A DNA stretch of 6,366 bases from Fimbriimonadaceae bacterium (GCA_022402505.1 JAKRSE010000359.1:1-6366), one strand, 5' to 3'. Shown: positions 1 through 6,307, counted from the stretch's first letter. Notes: generated by a model not told the origin, from the sequence alone. Numbers and translations are program-made.

Positions 1-90
1 ATGTCCGATCACCTGCCGATGTGGATCCGCCTGAAGATCGACTTCAGCGACGAGTACCTCGCCGGGCTCACCGAGACTCCGGTCAGCTGA
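1..90 (+). CDS. C-terminal end of an endonuclease/exonuclease/phosphatase-superfamily protein (partial)
   Basis: Frame 1 is open from the window edge to a TGA at 88-90, giving 30 residues. They begin MSDHLPMWIRL and end in a short DFSDEYLAGL-like tail. The Ser-Asp-His-x-Pro motif at residues 2-6 is the C-terminal hallmark of the DNase I-like endonuclease/exonuclease/phosphatase superfamily. Its Asp and His take part in metal-dependent phosphodiester or phosphomonoester hydrolysis. In that family the motif lies close to the C-terminus, as it does here. The ATG at position 1 is almost certainly an internal Met, because the motif needs about 200-300 residues upstream that lie outside the window. 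The substrate (nucleic acid, phosphoinositide or other) cannot be told from this fragment. It converges on the oxidoreductase gene and overlaps it by 8 bp. Confidence 0.6.
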   Translation: MSDHLPMWIRLKIDFSDEYLAGLTETPVS

Positions 91-1108
91 GGTCGGGCAT
101 GACCTCTTCGACCTTCACCCGCCGGCCTTCCCGGCTGGACTTGACGGCGGCGAAGACCATCGCCAGGCTCCAGATGTTGTCTTCGCAGCTGCACTGAGGC
201 GTCCGGCCGGTCTCCAGAGCGTTCAGGAATTCCGTCAGGGACCCTTCGATGCCTCCCTGGTAGCCCTCGGGTTCCGGAGCGACCTCCAGCCGGCGGGTGG
301 TGACGATGAAGTCACCCTCGCCCGTCAGCTGTTCCGCGTCGATGTCCCCCTCGCCGTCCCACTTGATGTAGCCGTCCCGGCCGTAGAACTCCCACCGGCC
401 GTTCCAGCTCGTCGCCTGGCCTTCGGCGCACCAGCTGCCCCGATAGTTGAACCGCAGACCGCCTTCCATCTCGAAGATGCAGGCCGCCGAAACGTCGCCC
501 TTGTACCAGCTCCAGCCCGGGTTGTACTCCTCGCAGTAGACGGCCACGGGGTTCAGCCCCAGGTACTGCCGGGCCGAATCGAAGTGGTGGATCGACATGT
601 CCAGGATCAGCGGCGACTCCATCTCGTCGCGGAATCCGCCGAAGTGGGCGCCCAGGTAGAAGTCGCAGTTGAGGGTCTGCAGAGGGCCGATCGCCGGGAT
701 GAGGGGCATCAGCCTGGGCACCGACCCCATCCATCGGCGGCTCTGACTGACCATGTAGAGGAGGCCGTTGCGCCGCGCGGCTCGGACCATCTCACCCGCG
801 TCGGCCATGCTCGCTGCCATCGGCTTTTCGCCGATCACGGGGAGGCCGGCATCCAGCGCCGTGACCACCGTCTCACGGTGGGCCTCTGGAATCGTCACAT
901 CGATCACGAAGTCGGCCTCCACTTCCTGGATCGCGGCCTTCAGATCGGTGCCGGTCCAGACGTCCAGACCGAACTTCGCCGCCTGCTCGGCCGCACGGCC
1001 CGGAGCGATATCCACCCAGGCGGCCTGCTCGACATCCTTTCGAGGCTTCATCATGCCCGCCCAGGCTCCGCCCATCCCGCCGGCACCCACCAGAATCGCC
1101 CTCTTCAT
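83..1108 (-). CDS. Gfo/Idh/MocA-family NAD(P)-dependent oxidoreductase
   Basis: This 341-residue protein is the usual size for the Gfo/Idh/MocA family, which oxidises or reduces sugars, inositols and related polyols with NAD(P). The N-terminal Rossmann domain starts at once with a dinucleotide-binding glycine motif (residues 8-14, GAGGMGG), and an acidic residue (Asp33) ends the second strand, which usually favours NAD. The family signature EKP is at 94-96, with Lys95 the expected catalytic lysine. The C-terminal alpha/beta domain carries DMSIHHFD at 170-177, so Asp170 and His174 would complete the Lys-Asp-His set. There is no signal peptide or membrane segment, so it should be cytoplasmic. 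The ATG at 1108 is chosen because the Rossmann strand begins three residues later. No Shine-Dalgarno is seen upstream. It is divergent from the threonine aldolase gene with almost no spacer, which suggests shared control. Its substrate cannot be read from the sequence. Family assignment is secure; a sugar or polyol role is inference. Confidence 0.93.
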   Translation of the reverse strand: MKRAILVGAGGMGGAWAGMMKPRKDVEQAAWVDIAPGRAAEQAAKFGLDVWTGTDLKAAIQEVEADFVIDVTIPEAHRETVVTALDAGLPVIGEKPMAASMADAGEMVRAARRNGLLYMVSQSRRWMGSVPRLMPLIPAIGPLQTLNCDFYLGAHFGGFRDEMESPLILDMSIHHFDSARQYLGLNPVAVYCEEYNPGWSWYKGDVSAACIFEMEGGLRFNYRGSWCAEGQATSWNGRWEFYGRDGYIKWDGEGDIDAEQLTGEGDFIVTTRRLEVAPEPEGYQGGIEGSLTEFLNALETGRTPQCSCEDNIWSLAMVFAAVKSSREGRRVKVEEVMPDLS

Positions 1109-1113
1109 GCGGC

Positions 1114-2166
1114 ATGGGTGTACCCGAGTCCGGGTACAAGTTGCCCGTGCCCGTCGATCTCCGTTCCGATACCGTGACCCGCCCCGGCCCCGAGATGTTG
1201 AGGGCGATGATGGCGGCCGAGGTCGGCGACAATGTCCTGGAGCACGACCCCACCGTGCATCGCCTCGAGAAGCGGGCGGCCGAGCTGACCGGGAAGGAGG
1301 CGGCGATCTTCGTCCCCAGCGGCACCATGGGCAATCTCTGCGCCCTTCTCACCCACACCAGGCCCGGAGATTCGGTGGTGGTCGAGGACCAGTCGCACGT
1401 CTTCTGGTACGAGGGAGGCGGGCTGGGCCGGATCGCAGGCCTCGCTTCCCGGACCCTCCGCTCCGAAGCCGGAGTCTGGGACCTCTCCGAACTCCAGTCC
1501 GCTCTGATGGAGCGCAGTCACCATACGCCCGGGACCTCGCTCGTCTGCCTGGAATCGAGCCACAACCGGCACGGCGGGGCTGTGCTTCCGATGGGCTTCA
1601 TTCACCAGACGGTGGAATTGGTTCACGAGTTCGGCGCTCCGGTTCACCTTGACGGAGCCCGCGCGTTCAACGCAACCCGAAGTCTGGGAACGTCTATCGA
1701 CCAAATGGTGGAGCCCTTCGACTCGCTGACCTTCTGCCTCAGCAAGGGGCTCGGCTGTCCGATCGGCTCCGTCCTGTGCGGCCCGGCCGACTTCATCTCC
1801 GAGGCCGAGTACCATCGAAAGCGTCTCGGCGGCGGACTTCGGCAGGCCGGCTACCTGGCTGCGGCTGGACTGTATGCCCTTGACCATTTGGTGGATCGCC
1901 TGGACGATGACCATGCCCGAGCCCAGGACCTTGCGGGGTGGTGCGCCGGGCTCCCCGGGCTCCAGCCGCTCCCCTGCCCGACGAACATCCTGATCCTGGA
2001 GACCGAAGCCCCCTCGGCTGAGTGGCAGGCCCGCCTCGAAGCCGAAGGGGTGCGGACCGTTCCCTTCGGTCCGTACCGACTGCGCGCCGTCACTCACCTG
2101 GACGTGGACGACGAAGGCCTGGCCGAAGCCAAAGAGGCCTTCGCCCGGGTCAGCGAAGCTCTTTGA
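1114..2166 (+). CDS. ltaE: Low-specificity L-threonine aldolase, PLP-dependent
   Basis: This is a fold-type I PLP enzyme of the threonine aldolase/beta-eliminating lyase family. It cleaves L-threonine or L-allo-threonine to glycine and acetaldehyde and often acts on other beta-hydroxy amino acids. The family opening DLRSDTVTRP is at residues 15-24. SGTMGN (69-74) is the cofactor phosphate loop and His95 should stack on the PLP ring. HLDGAR (178-183) supplies the Asp and Arg around the pyridine, and Lys211 in LSKGLGCPIGS is the Schiff-base lysine. LGGGLRQAG (near 238-246) and RAVTHLDV near the C-terminus carry the expected substrate-carboxylate arginines. Length is 350 residues from ATG 1114; E. 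coli LtaE has 333. The first 10-12 residues before the conserved block look unconserved and overlap a palindrome, so TTG 1141 (341 residues) or GTG 1147 (339) are real alternatives. No start has a clear Shine-Dalgarno. The 3' end overlaps the GH52 gene by 17 bp. Cytoplasmic; no signal peptide. Confidence 0.93.
   Translation: MGVPESGYKLPVPVDLRSDTVTRPGPEMLRAMMAAEVGDNVLEHDPTVHRLEKRAAELTGKEAAIFVPSGTMGNLCALLTHTRPGDSVVVEDQSHVFWYEGGGLGRIAGLASRTLRSEAGVWDLSELQSALMERSHHTPGTSLVCLESSHNRHGGAVLPMGFIHQTVELVHEFGAPVHLDGARAFNATRSLGTSIDQMVEPFDSLTFCLSKGLGCPIGSVLCGPADFISEAEYHRKRLGGGLRQAGYLAAAGLYALDHLVDRLDDDHARAQDLAGWCAGLPGLQPLPCPTNILILETEAPSAEWQARLEAEGVRTVPFGPYRLRAVTHLDVDDEGLAEAKEAFARVSEAL
1119..1138. promoter_or_regulatory. 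Perfect 8-4-8 inverted repeat in a divergent gene junction; possible operator
   Basis: TGTACCCG and CGGGTACA are exact reverse complements separated by AGTC. The repeat starts 10 bp upstream of the oxidoreductase start codon (1108) and lies at the 5' end of the divergent threonine aldolase gene. It is inside the aldolase reading frame if the ATG at 1114 is used, and 2 bp before the start codon if the TTG at 1141 is used. A symmetric site of this size and place is typical of an operator for a dimeric repressor acting on both genes. A hairpin in the aldolase mRNA leader is another possibility. No T-tract follows on either strand, so it is not a terminator. No regulator family is assigned. The symmetry is seen; the function is inferred. 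Confidence 0.4.
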
Positions 2167-2914
2167 GCCAGAGGATCGAAGTCACTCCTCGCGGATAGTA
2201 GCGACTGCCCATCGCCCGGCCGCTCACCATTTGGTCAGACCAGCACCAGAAACGGCTGTCCGGGTTCAGAATCCAGCCGTTGTGGGCTCGGTCGGCCTCG
2301 GCATAGGCCCGCAGATCTCCGCCGCCCAGCATCGACCGGGCGATGTGCTGACACAGGTAGATCTTGCTCAGCCAGCTGTTGTTCGCGGTGCTGCTCAGCT
2401 TCCAGCCGCCGTCATCGAACAGGCAGACGCCGGGCTTGAGCACCGCCGCCAGGTGCCGCCGGCAGGCCTCGAGGAAGCCGACGAAGGTTTCGTCCTTCTC
2501 CCAGTCGGCGAGGACGCCCGCCTCCCGGAAGAAGATCAGTCCTTCGATCACCGGAATGATGCGGCTGCCGTGGCCTCCCTCCTCCAGAACGGACGCCATG
2601 CATCCCTCGGCATCGGCTGAATCCGCGAGGGTCTTGAGGGCCCTTCGCACCTGCTCCCGAGCCTCGTCGCTGCCCAGGAATCGGGCCAGGATCGCGTAGG
2701 CCGCCGCCGTCTTTCCGGCGAGATACGCGCTGTTCCGAGCCTGGCCGAGCGAGGTGTCGAGGCTGTCGTAGGTCGTGATCTCCGCTCCCCCCTCGCAACG
2801 GCCGGAGTCGATGCTCATGATCCCGTCCCGCTGCTCCGGGTCCGGATGGTCTCGAAGAAGAAGGCTTTGGAGGCACTCCTCGAAGATGTCTCGGCGGGCG
2901 TTCAACCATTTGGT
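1700..2914. repeat. Dispersed 10-mer ACCAAATGGT, four copies in 1.2 kb
   Basis: The 10-mer occurs as ACCAAATGGT at 1700-1709 and as its reverse complement ACCATTTGGT at 1883-1892, 2226-2235 and 2905-2914. Two copies are in the threonine aldolase gene and two in the GH52 gene. The outer four bases on each side (ACCA/TGGT) are symmetric. The copy at 1700 and the minus-strand copy at 2226 extend to the identical 12-mer GACCAAATGGTG, and both encode Asp-Gln-Met-Val, while the other two encode Asp-His-Leu-Val and Thr-Lys-Trp-Leu. In DNA this GC-rich, four copies of an AT-centred 10-mer exceed simple expectation. All copies are coding and spacing is irregular, so no function is claimed. Confidence 0.3.
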
Positions 2915-4213
2915 GTCATCCGTCTCGGCCAGGTAGGCCCCGGCGCAGCAGACCCAATTGACCAGCTCCTCATGGCTCATGTAGCTGAAGCAGTCGTCCA
3001 GCCCCGGCCGCTCGTAGCTGCTGTAGCCGGGCGGCGAGAACTGGTTCGCGACCCCCATGTCGTGGGTGAAGGCGATCGCCCTCTGGCCGCCGATTTCGTC
3101 GTGGTAGGCGTATCGGTCGGCGAAGAGGTCGAGTTCATTCCTCACCGTCCAGGGGTTCATCAGCAGCTCGAAGAACACCTGATCGGCGGTGAGATCGAAG
3201 GTGTTCATCATCCGGTACTCGCCCTCGTTCACCATCCAGATCGGCCGGCCGGATTCGTCCACCAGCGCCTGGGTCGAACCGTAGTGGCTGCGGATCGCCA
3301 TGCTCAGAGTCCAGGCCTGGTCTGCGCTCAGGCCGTCCGGACTCAGCCGCGCATCCATCAGCTCCGCCTGGGACAGCCGCGCCGCCCAGGTCGCCAACCC
3401 CTCGCCGAGGACCGATTCCAAGCGGTCGAAGTGCTCGGTGAAGGCGTACCGACAGCGCAGACCCGTCGTCACCCAGCCGGTCTTCATCCACCCGATCGCC
3501 AGCCTCAAAGTCAGGACTTCGCCCGGTGCGGCCTCGGCCACCAACAGGGTCGTTTCGCCCAGCATGTTAGCCTCCAGCCCCGGCTCTTCGCCCAGTAGGA
3601 TCTGTTCGACCGAAAAGTGATTCGCCGTCCAAGCCTTCGGATGGTCGGTTTGAACCCCCACGCTGTCGCCCACGGCAAACCCTGCTCCCGACTCCGGCCG
3701 AAGATGCCGCATGCCTTGAGTTCGGTCGTCGTTGCTGAAGCCGAAGAAGACCTTGCGGGCCGTCGTGCCGGCTGAATTGTCCAGGGTCAGTTCCGCAGTG
3801 ATCGCCGGCAGCAAAGCCGCCTTCTCGGAAGCCGCATCGCTGCCCGGCTCCGGAACCGACCAGGGCGGCGACACGATTCGGAACCGGAGATCGCCGGCGC
3901 ACCACTCGTCCAGCGAGGGGGTGAGACGACGCTCGATCTCGGCCTCGGCAAAGGACGAGAGGACCGAAGGCGCTCTTTCCGCCGCCCCTTCCACCTGATA
4001 CCGATCCTCGTCGCCGGAGGCCGCCTCCGCGAAGAAGGGAAGCGCCACAAAACGCTTTGCCCCATCGACCTGACAGCCGACGAAGACGCTGTGGCCGGCC
4101 GGAGCGCCAAGCTGATGCCCCAGGCCTCCACGGGCACCCGGCTCGCCCAGGGTCAGAGTCGCGAAGGCTCCCACCGGGGAATGATGAGCGTTGTAGAACG
4201 TCGGCTGTGACAT
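2150..4213 (-). CDS. Glycoside hydrolase family 52 beta-xylosidase
   Basis: The 687-residue protein matches GH52, retaining beta-xylosidases that release xylose from the non-reducing ends of xylo-oligosaccharides; the best studied is XynB2 of Geobacillus stearothermophilus T-6 (705 residues). The family opening FYNAHHSPVGAF is at residues 6-17. VNEGEYRMMNTFDLT (328-342) contains Glu330, equivalent to the XynB2 nucleophile Glu335. GGAEITTYDSLD (475-486) contains Asp483, equivalent to the acid/base Asp495. THDMGVAN (383-390), NNSWLSKIYLCQ (611-622) and the terminal YYPRGVTSILWL block are also kept, so the gene looks intact and active. The loop before THDMGVAN is shorter than in Geobacillus. An N-terminal beta-sandwich followed by an (alpha/alpha)6 barrel is expected from the family. 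The frame could start at a TTG at 4270, but ATG 4213 is preferred because homologs begin there. There is no signal peptide, so imported oligosaccharides are the likely substrate. No xylanase or transporter lies beside it. It diverges from sdhA, and codon use resembles its neighbours. Confidence 0.95.
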   Translation of the reverse strand: MSQPTFYNAHHSPVGAFATLTLGEPGARGGLGHQLGAPAGHSVFVGCQVDGAKRFVALPFFAEAASGDEDRYQVEGAAERAPSVLSSFAEAEIERRLTPSLDEWCAGDLRFRIVSPPWSVPEPGSDAASEKAALLPAITAELTLDNSAGTTARKVFFGFSNDDRTQGMRHLRPESGAGFAVGDSVGVQTDHPKAWTANHFSVEQILLGEEPGLEANMLGETTLLVAEAAPGEVLTLRLAIGWMKTGWVTTGLRCRYAFTEHFDRLESVLGEGLATWAARLSQAELMDARLSPDGLSADQAWTLSMAIRSHYGSTQALVDESGRPIWMVNEGEYRMMNTFDLTADQVFFELLMNPWTVRNELDLFADRYAYHDEIGGQRAIAFTHDMGVANQFSPPGYSSYERPGLDDCFSYMSHEELVNWVCCAGAYLAETDDTKWLNARRDIFEECLQSLLLRDHPDPEQRDGIMSIDSGRCEGGAEITTYDSLDTSLGQARNSAYLAGKTAAAYAILARFLGSDEAREQVRRALKTLADSADAEGCMASVLEEGGHGSRIIPVIEGLIFFREAGVLADWEKDETFVGFLEACRRHLAAVLKPGVCLFDDGGWKLSSTANNSWLSKIYLCQHIARSMLGGGDLRAYAEADRAHNGWILNPDSRFWCWSDQMVSGRAMGSRYYPRGVTSILWLKELR

Positions 4214-4219
4214 CGCCGG

Positions 4220-4234
4220 AAGTTTATCGAACTT
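4220..4234. promoter_or_regulatory. Small inverted repeat AAGTT-N5-AACTT upstream of the GH52 gene
   Basis: AAGTT (4220-4224) and AACTT (4230-4234) are exact reverse complements around TATCG. The site begins 7 bp upstream of the GH52 start codon and covers the AT-richest part of this intergenic region, including the -10-like box at 4221-4226. A repressor bound here would block GH52 transcription. The arms are only 5 bp, so chance is a serious alternative. Confidence 0.22.
4221..4226 (-). promoter_or_regulatory. Possible -10 box (TAAACT) for the GH52 gene
   Basis: On the minus strand TAAACT lies 7 bases before the GH52 ATG, with no Shine-Dalgarno between them. A TANNNT box at this distance is the arrangement of leaderless promoters in several GC-rich bacteria. 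No matching -35 element is seen. Such hexamers arise easily by chance, so this is tentative. Confidence 0.22.
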
Positions 4235-4315
4235 GCGGTCCGGAGGACTGGAACCGGCCGAGAATGGCAAGATTCAAGGCTCGGGCCCGGAGAGAGACAC
4301 GGCCGCCTGGCAGCG

Positions 4316-4321
4316 TAGACT
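4316..4321 (+). promoter_or_regulatory. Possible -10 box (TAGACT) for sdhA
   Basis: TAGACT lies 9 bases before the sdhA ATG at 4331. It matches three of the four most conserved -10 positions (T, A and final T), and would place the transcript start at or just before the start codon. No -35 element and no Shine-Dalgarno are visible. Tentative. Confidence 0.22.
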
Positions 4322-4330
4322 GACATCGTA

Positions 4331-6307
4331 ATGGCAGCGATGCGCAAGGTCGTCGTCGTGGGTGGCGGACTCGCCGGACTCATGGCCACCATGAAGCTGG
4401 CCGAAGCCGGCCACGAGGTTCTTCTGTTCAGCCTGGTGCCCGTGAAACGCAGCCACTCGGTCTGCGCCCAGGGAGGCATCAACGGAGCCGTCAACATCCG
4501 CGGCGAAGGAGACAGCCCCTTCCTCCACTTCGAGGACACGATCACGGGCGGCGACTTCCTGAACCACCAGCCCCCGGTCATGCGCATGGCGGAACGGGCC
4601 CCGGCCATGATCTTCCTCCTGGACCGGATGGGCGTGCCCTTCAACCGGACCAACGAAGGAAACCTCAGCTTCCGACGCTTTGGCGGCACGCTGAAGCACC
4701 GCACCGCCTATGCCGGCGCCACCACGGGCCAGCAACTTCTCTACGCCCTGGACGAACAGGTCCGCCGGTTCGAAGAGATGGGTCGGGTCAAGAAGTTTGA
4801 AGGCTGGGACTTCCTCGGCCTCATCAAGGACTCCAAGGACCGATGCCGGGGCATCACCGCCCAGAGCATGAGGACGATGGAGATCCAGTCGTTCCCGGCC
4901 GATGCCGTCCTGATGGCGACCGGCGGAAACGGAGTCGTCTTCGGCCGCAGCACCAACTCGATCATCAACACCGGCTCCCCCGTCGCCATCTGCTACCGCG
5001 AAGGCGCCGCATATGGCAACCCGGAGATGGTGCAGATCCACCCGACCGCCATCCCCGGCGAAGACAAGTGCCGGCTGATGAGCGAATCGGTGCGCGGTGA
5101 AGGCGGACGAATCTGGGTCCCCCGCGACCCGATGGACAGCCGAAACGCGGCCGACATTCCCGAAAACGACCGCTGGTACGTCTGCGAAGAGCTGGACCCC
5201 AAGTACGGCAACCTCCTCAGCCGCGACATCGTCAGCTTCATCATCTACTGCGTCTGCCGCATGGGCAAGGGCATCAAGGGGCAGCAGCAGGTCTACCTGG
5301 ACATCACCCACCTTCACACCAAGCTCGGCCTCAGCCGGGAAGTGATCACCGACAAGCTTGGCGGCGTCCTCGAAATCTACGAGAAGTTCATGCGCGAGGA
5401 CCCGATCGACAACCCGATGCGCATCTACCCGGCGGTCCACTACACCATGGGCGGGCTCTGGGTGGACTACGAAACCACCGGAAACGATCCCGCGCTGGAC
5501 ATCGACAGCCACCGCAACCAGATGACCAACATCCCGGGTCTCTATGCGGCGGGCGAGTGCGAATACCAGTACCACGGCGCCAACCGCCTGGGAGCGAACG
5601 CCCTGCTCACCTGCCTCACGGGCGGCGAGCTGGCGGCCCAGGGAATCCTCGCCTATCTCGGCGGGATGGGCGCCTCGTTCGAAGCCCTGGAGACCTCGGC
5701 CGTCGCCGAAGCCACCCAGAAGCACCTGGCCGAATACTCCGCCCTCAAGTCGAACCGAGGGGACGAAAACCCCTACGGCCTCCTCGCCGAACTGCAGGAC
5801 ACCATGTGGAACAACTGCGGAATCTGGCGGCTGCAGAAGGACCTGAACGACGCCAAGGCCAAGCTGGACGAACTGACCGAACGGGCCGACCGCTGCAACC
5901 TGGTCGATGCGGGCGACTGGAGCAACCAGGCCGTCCCCATGACCCGGCAGCTGAAGCACATGATCGAAATGAGCAAGGCGGTCGTCGGCGGAGCCCTCAT
6001 CCGCGACGAAAGCCGCGGCGCCCACTTCAAGCTGGACACGCCGAAGCGCAGCGACAAGGACTGGCTGGTCACCACCAAGGCCACCTGGACCGCCGCCGGA
6101 CCGGAGTTCGACCTCAGCGAAAAGGTGGACTGCCGAATCATCGCCCCCCGAGCACGGAAGTACAAGGTCAATCAGGCGACGATCGTCACCAAGATCATGG
6201 GCCGAGACTTCTTCGAAAAGAACGTACCCACCTGGTCGGCTGAAGACGAACACGACCTGAAGGTTATGCTCGGCGAAGTCGAAGCGGAGCCGGCGGCGAC
6301 GAGCTGA
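4331..6307 (+). CDS. sdhA: Succinate dehydrogenase / fumarate reductase flavoprotein subunit
   Basis: This 658-residue protein is the catalytic flavoprotein of complex II, interconverting succinate and fumarate at the cytoplasmic face of the membrane. The N-terminal FAD-binding motif is GGGLAGL (11-17). His42 in RSHSVCAQGGI is the expected covalent FAD attachment site, so this is a membrane complex flavoprotein rather than a soluble homolog. The active site is complete: His237 in QIHPT, Glu257 and Arg260 in RGEGGR, Arg298 in LLSRDIVS as proton shuttle, His370 in HYTMGG and Arg419 in GANRLGANAL. Length and sequence resemble the Wolinella FrdA (656) and Bacillus/Chlamydia-type enzymes more than the 588-residue E. 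coli SdhA. The direction of reaction in the cell cannot be inferred. ATG 4331 is taken; ATG 4340 is also possible. The usual upstream cytochrome b gene (sdhC) is missing, since a divergent GH52 gene lies there. Strong C-ending codon bias suggests high expression. The acidic, Ala-rich tail is likely disordered. Confidence 0.96.
   Translation: MAAMRKVVVVGGGLAGLMATMKLAEAGHEVLLFSLVPVKRSHSVCAQGGINGAVNIRGEGDSPFLHFEDTITGGDFLNHQPPVMRMAERAPAMIFLLDRMGVPFNRTNEGNLSFRRFGGTLKHRTAYAGATTGQQLLYALDEQVRRFEEMGRVKKFEGWDFLGLIKDSKDRCRGITAQSMRTMEIQSFPADAVLMATGGNGVVFGRSTNSIINTGSPVAICYREGAAYGNPEMVQIHPTAIPGEDKCRLMSESVRGEGGRIWVPRDPMDSRNAADIPENDRWYVCEELDPKYGNLLSRDIVSFIIYCVCRMGKGIKGQQQVYLDITHLHTKLGLSREVITDKLGGVLEIYEKFMREDPIDNPMRIYPAVHYTMGGLWVDYETTGNDPALDIDSHRNQMTNIPGLYAAGECEYQYHGANRLGANALLTCLTGGELAAQGILAYLGGMGASFEALETSAVAEATQKHLAEYSALKSNRGDENPYGLLAELQDTMWNNCGIWRLQKDLNDAKAKLDELTERADRCNLVDAGDWSNQAVPMTRQLKHMIEMSKAVVGGALIRDESRGAHFKLDTPKRSDKDWLVTTKATWTAAGPEFDLSEKVDCRIIAPRARKYKVNQATIVTKIMGRDFFEKNVPTWSAEDEHDLKVMLGEVEAEPAATS

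Larger units (their letters stand above)
4214..4330. promoter_or_regulatory. Divergent GH52/sdhA intergenic region
   Basis: These 117 bp separate the GH52 start (4213, minus) from the sdhA start (4331, plus) and must hold the promoters of both unless transcription begins inside a coding region. The stretch is GC-rich with two AT-richer ends next to the start codons. I find no good paired -35/-10 sigma-70 promoter on either strand and no ribosome binding site in the usual position. The only purine-rich run (GGAGAGAG near 4290) is over 30 bases from the sdhA start, too far to serve it. Some of the region on the GH52 side could be coding if the TTG at 4270 were used, but GH52 homology does not support that. 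Confidence 0.6.

Noticed and set aside
1..90. A complete 29-residue small protein starting at the ATG at position 1
   Set aside because: The SDHLP motif is a C-terminal superfamily hallmark and the frame is open at the window edge, so it is the end of a longer gene.
584..1652. Plus-strand open frames of 197 and 294 codons across the oxidoreductase/aldolase junction
   Set aside because: They run antisense to the well-supported oxidoreductase and out of frame with the aldolase. Their products are Arg/Pro/Ala-rich with no domain.
1105..2097. A 330-codon open frame on the minus strand opposite the threonine aldolase gene
   Set aside because: The plus strand encodes a full set of aldolase motifs including the PLP lysine. 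The opposite frame has no recognisable motif and results from GC-rich codon bias.
2158..2168. Hairpin GCTC-TTT-GAGC at the aldolase/GH52 overlap as a bidirectional terminator
   Set aside because: A 4-bp stem with no T-run on either strand is too weak to call.
4214..4270. N-terminal extension of the GH52 protein from a TTG at 4270
   Set aside because: GH52 proteins begin just before the FYNAHHSPVGAF block, matching ATG 4213. The extension would add 19 unconserved residues from a rarer start codon.
4274..6253. A 659-codon open frame on the minus strand opposite sdhA
   Set aside because: It mirrors sdhA almost end to end, and its protein is a low-information string rich in Val, Gly, Asp and Ala with no recognisable domain. 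Strong C-ending codon bias in sdhA removes stop codons from the opposite strand, which explains it.
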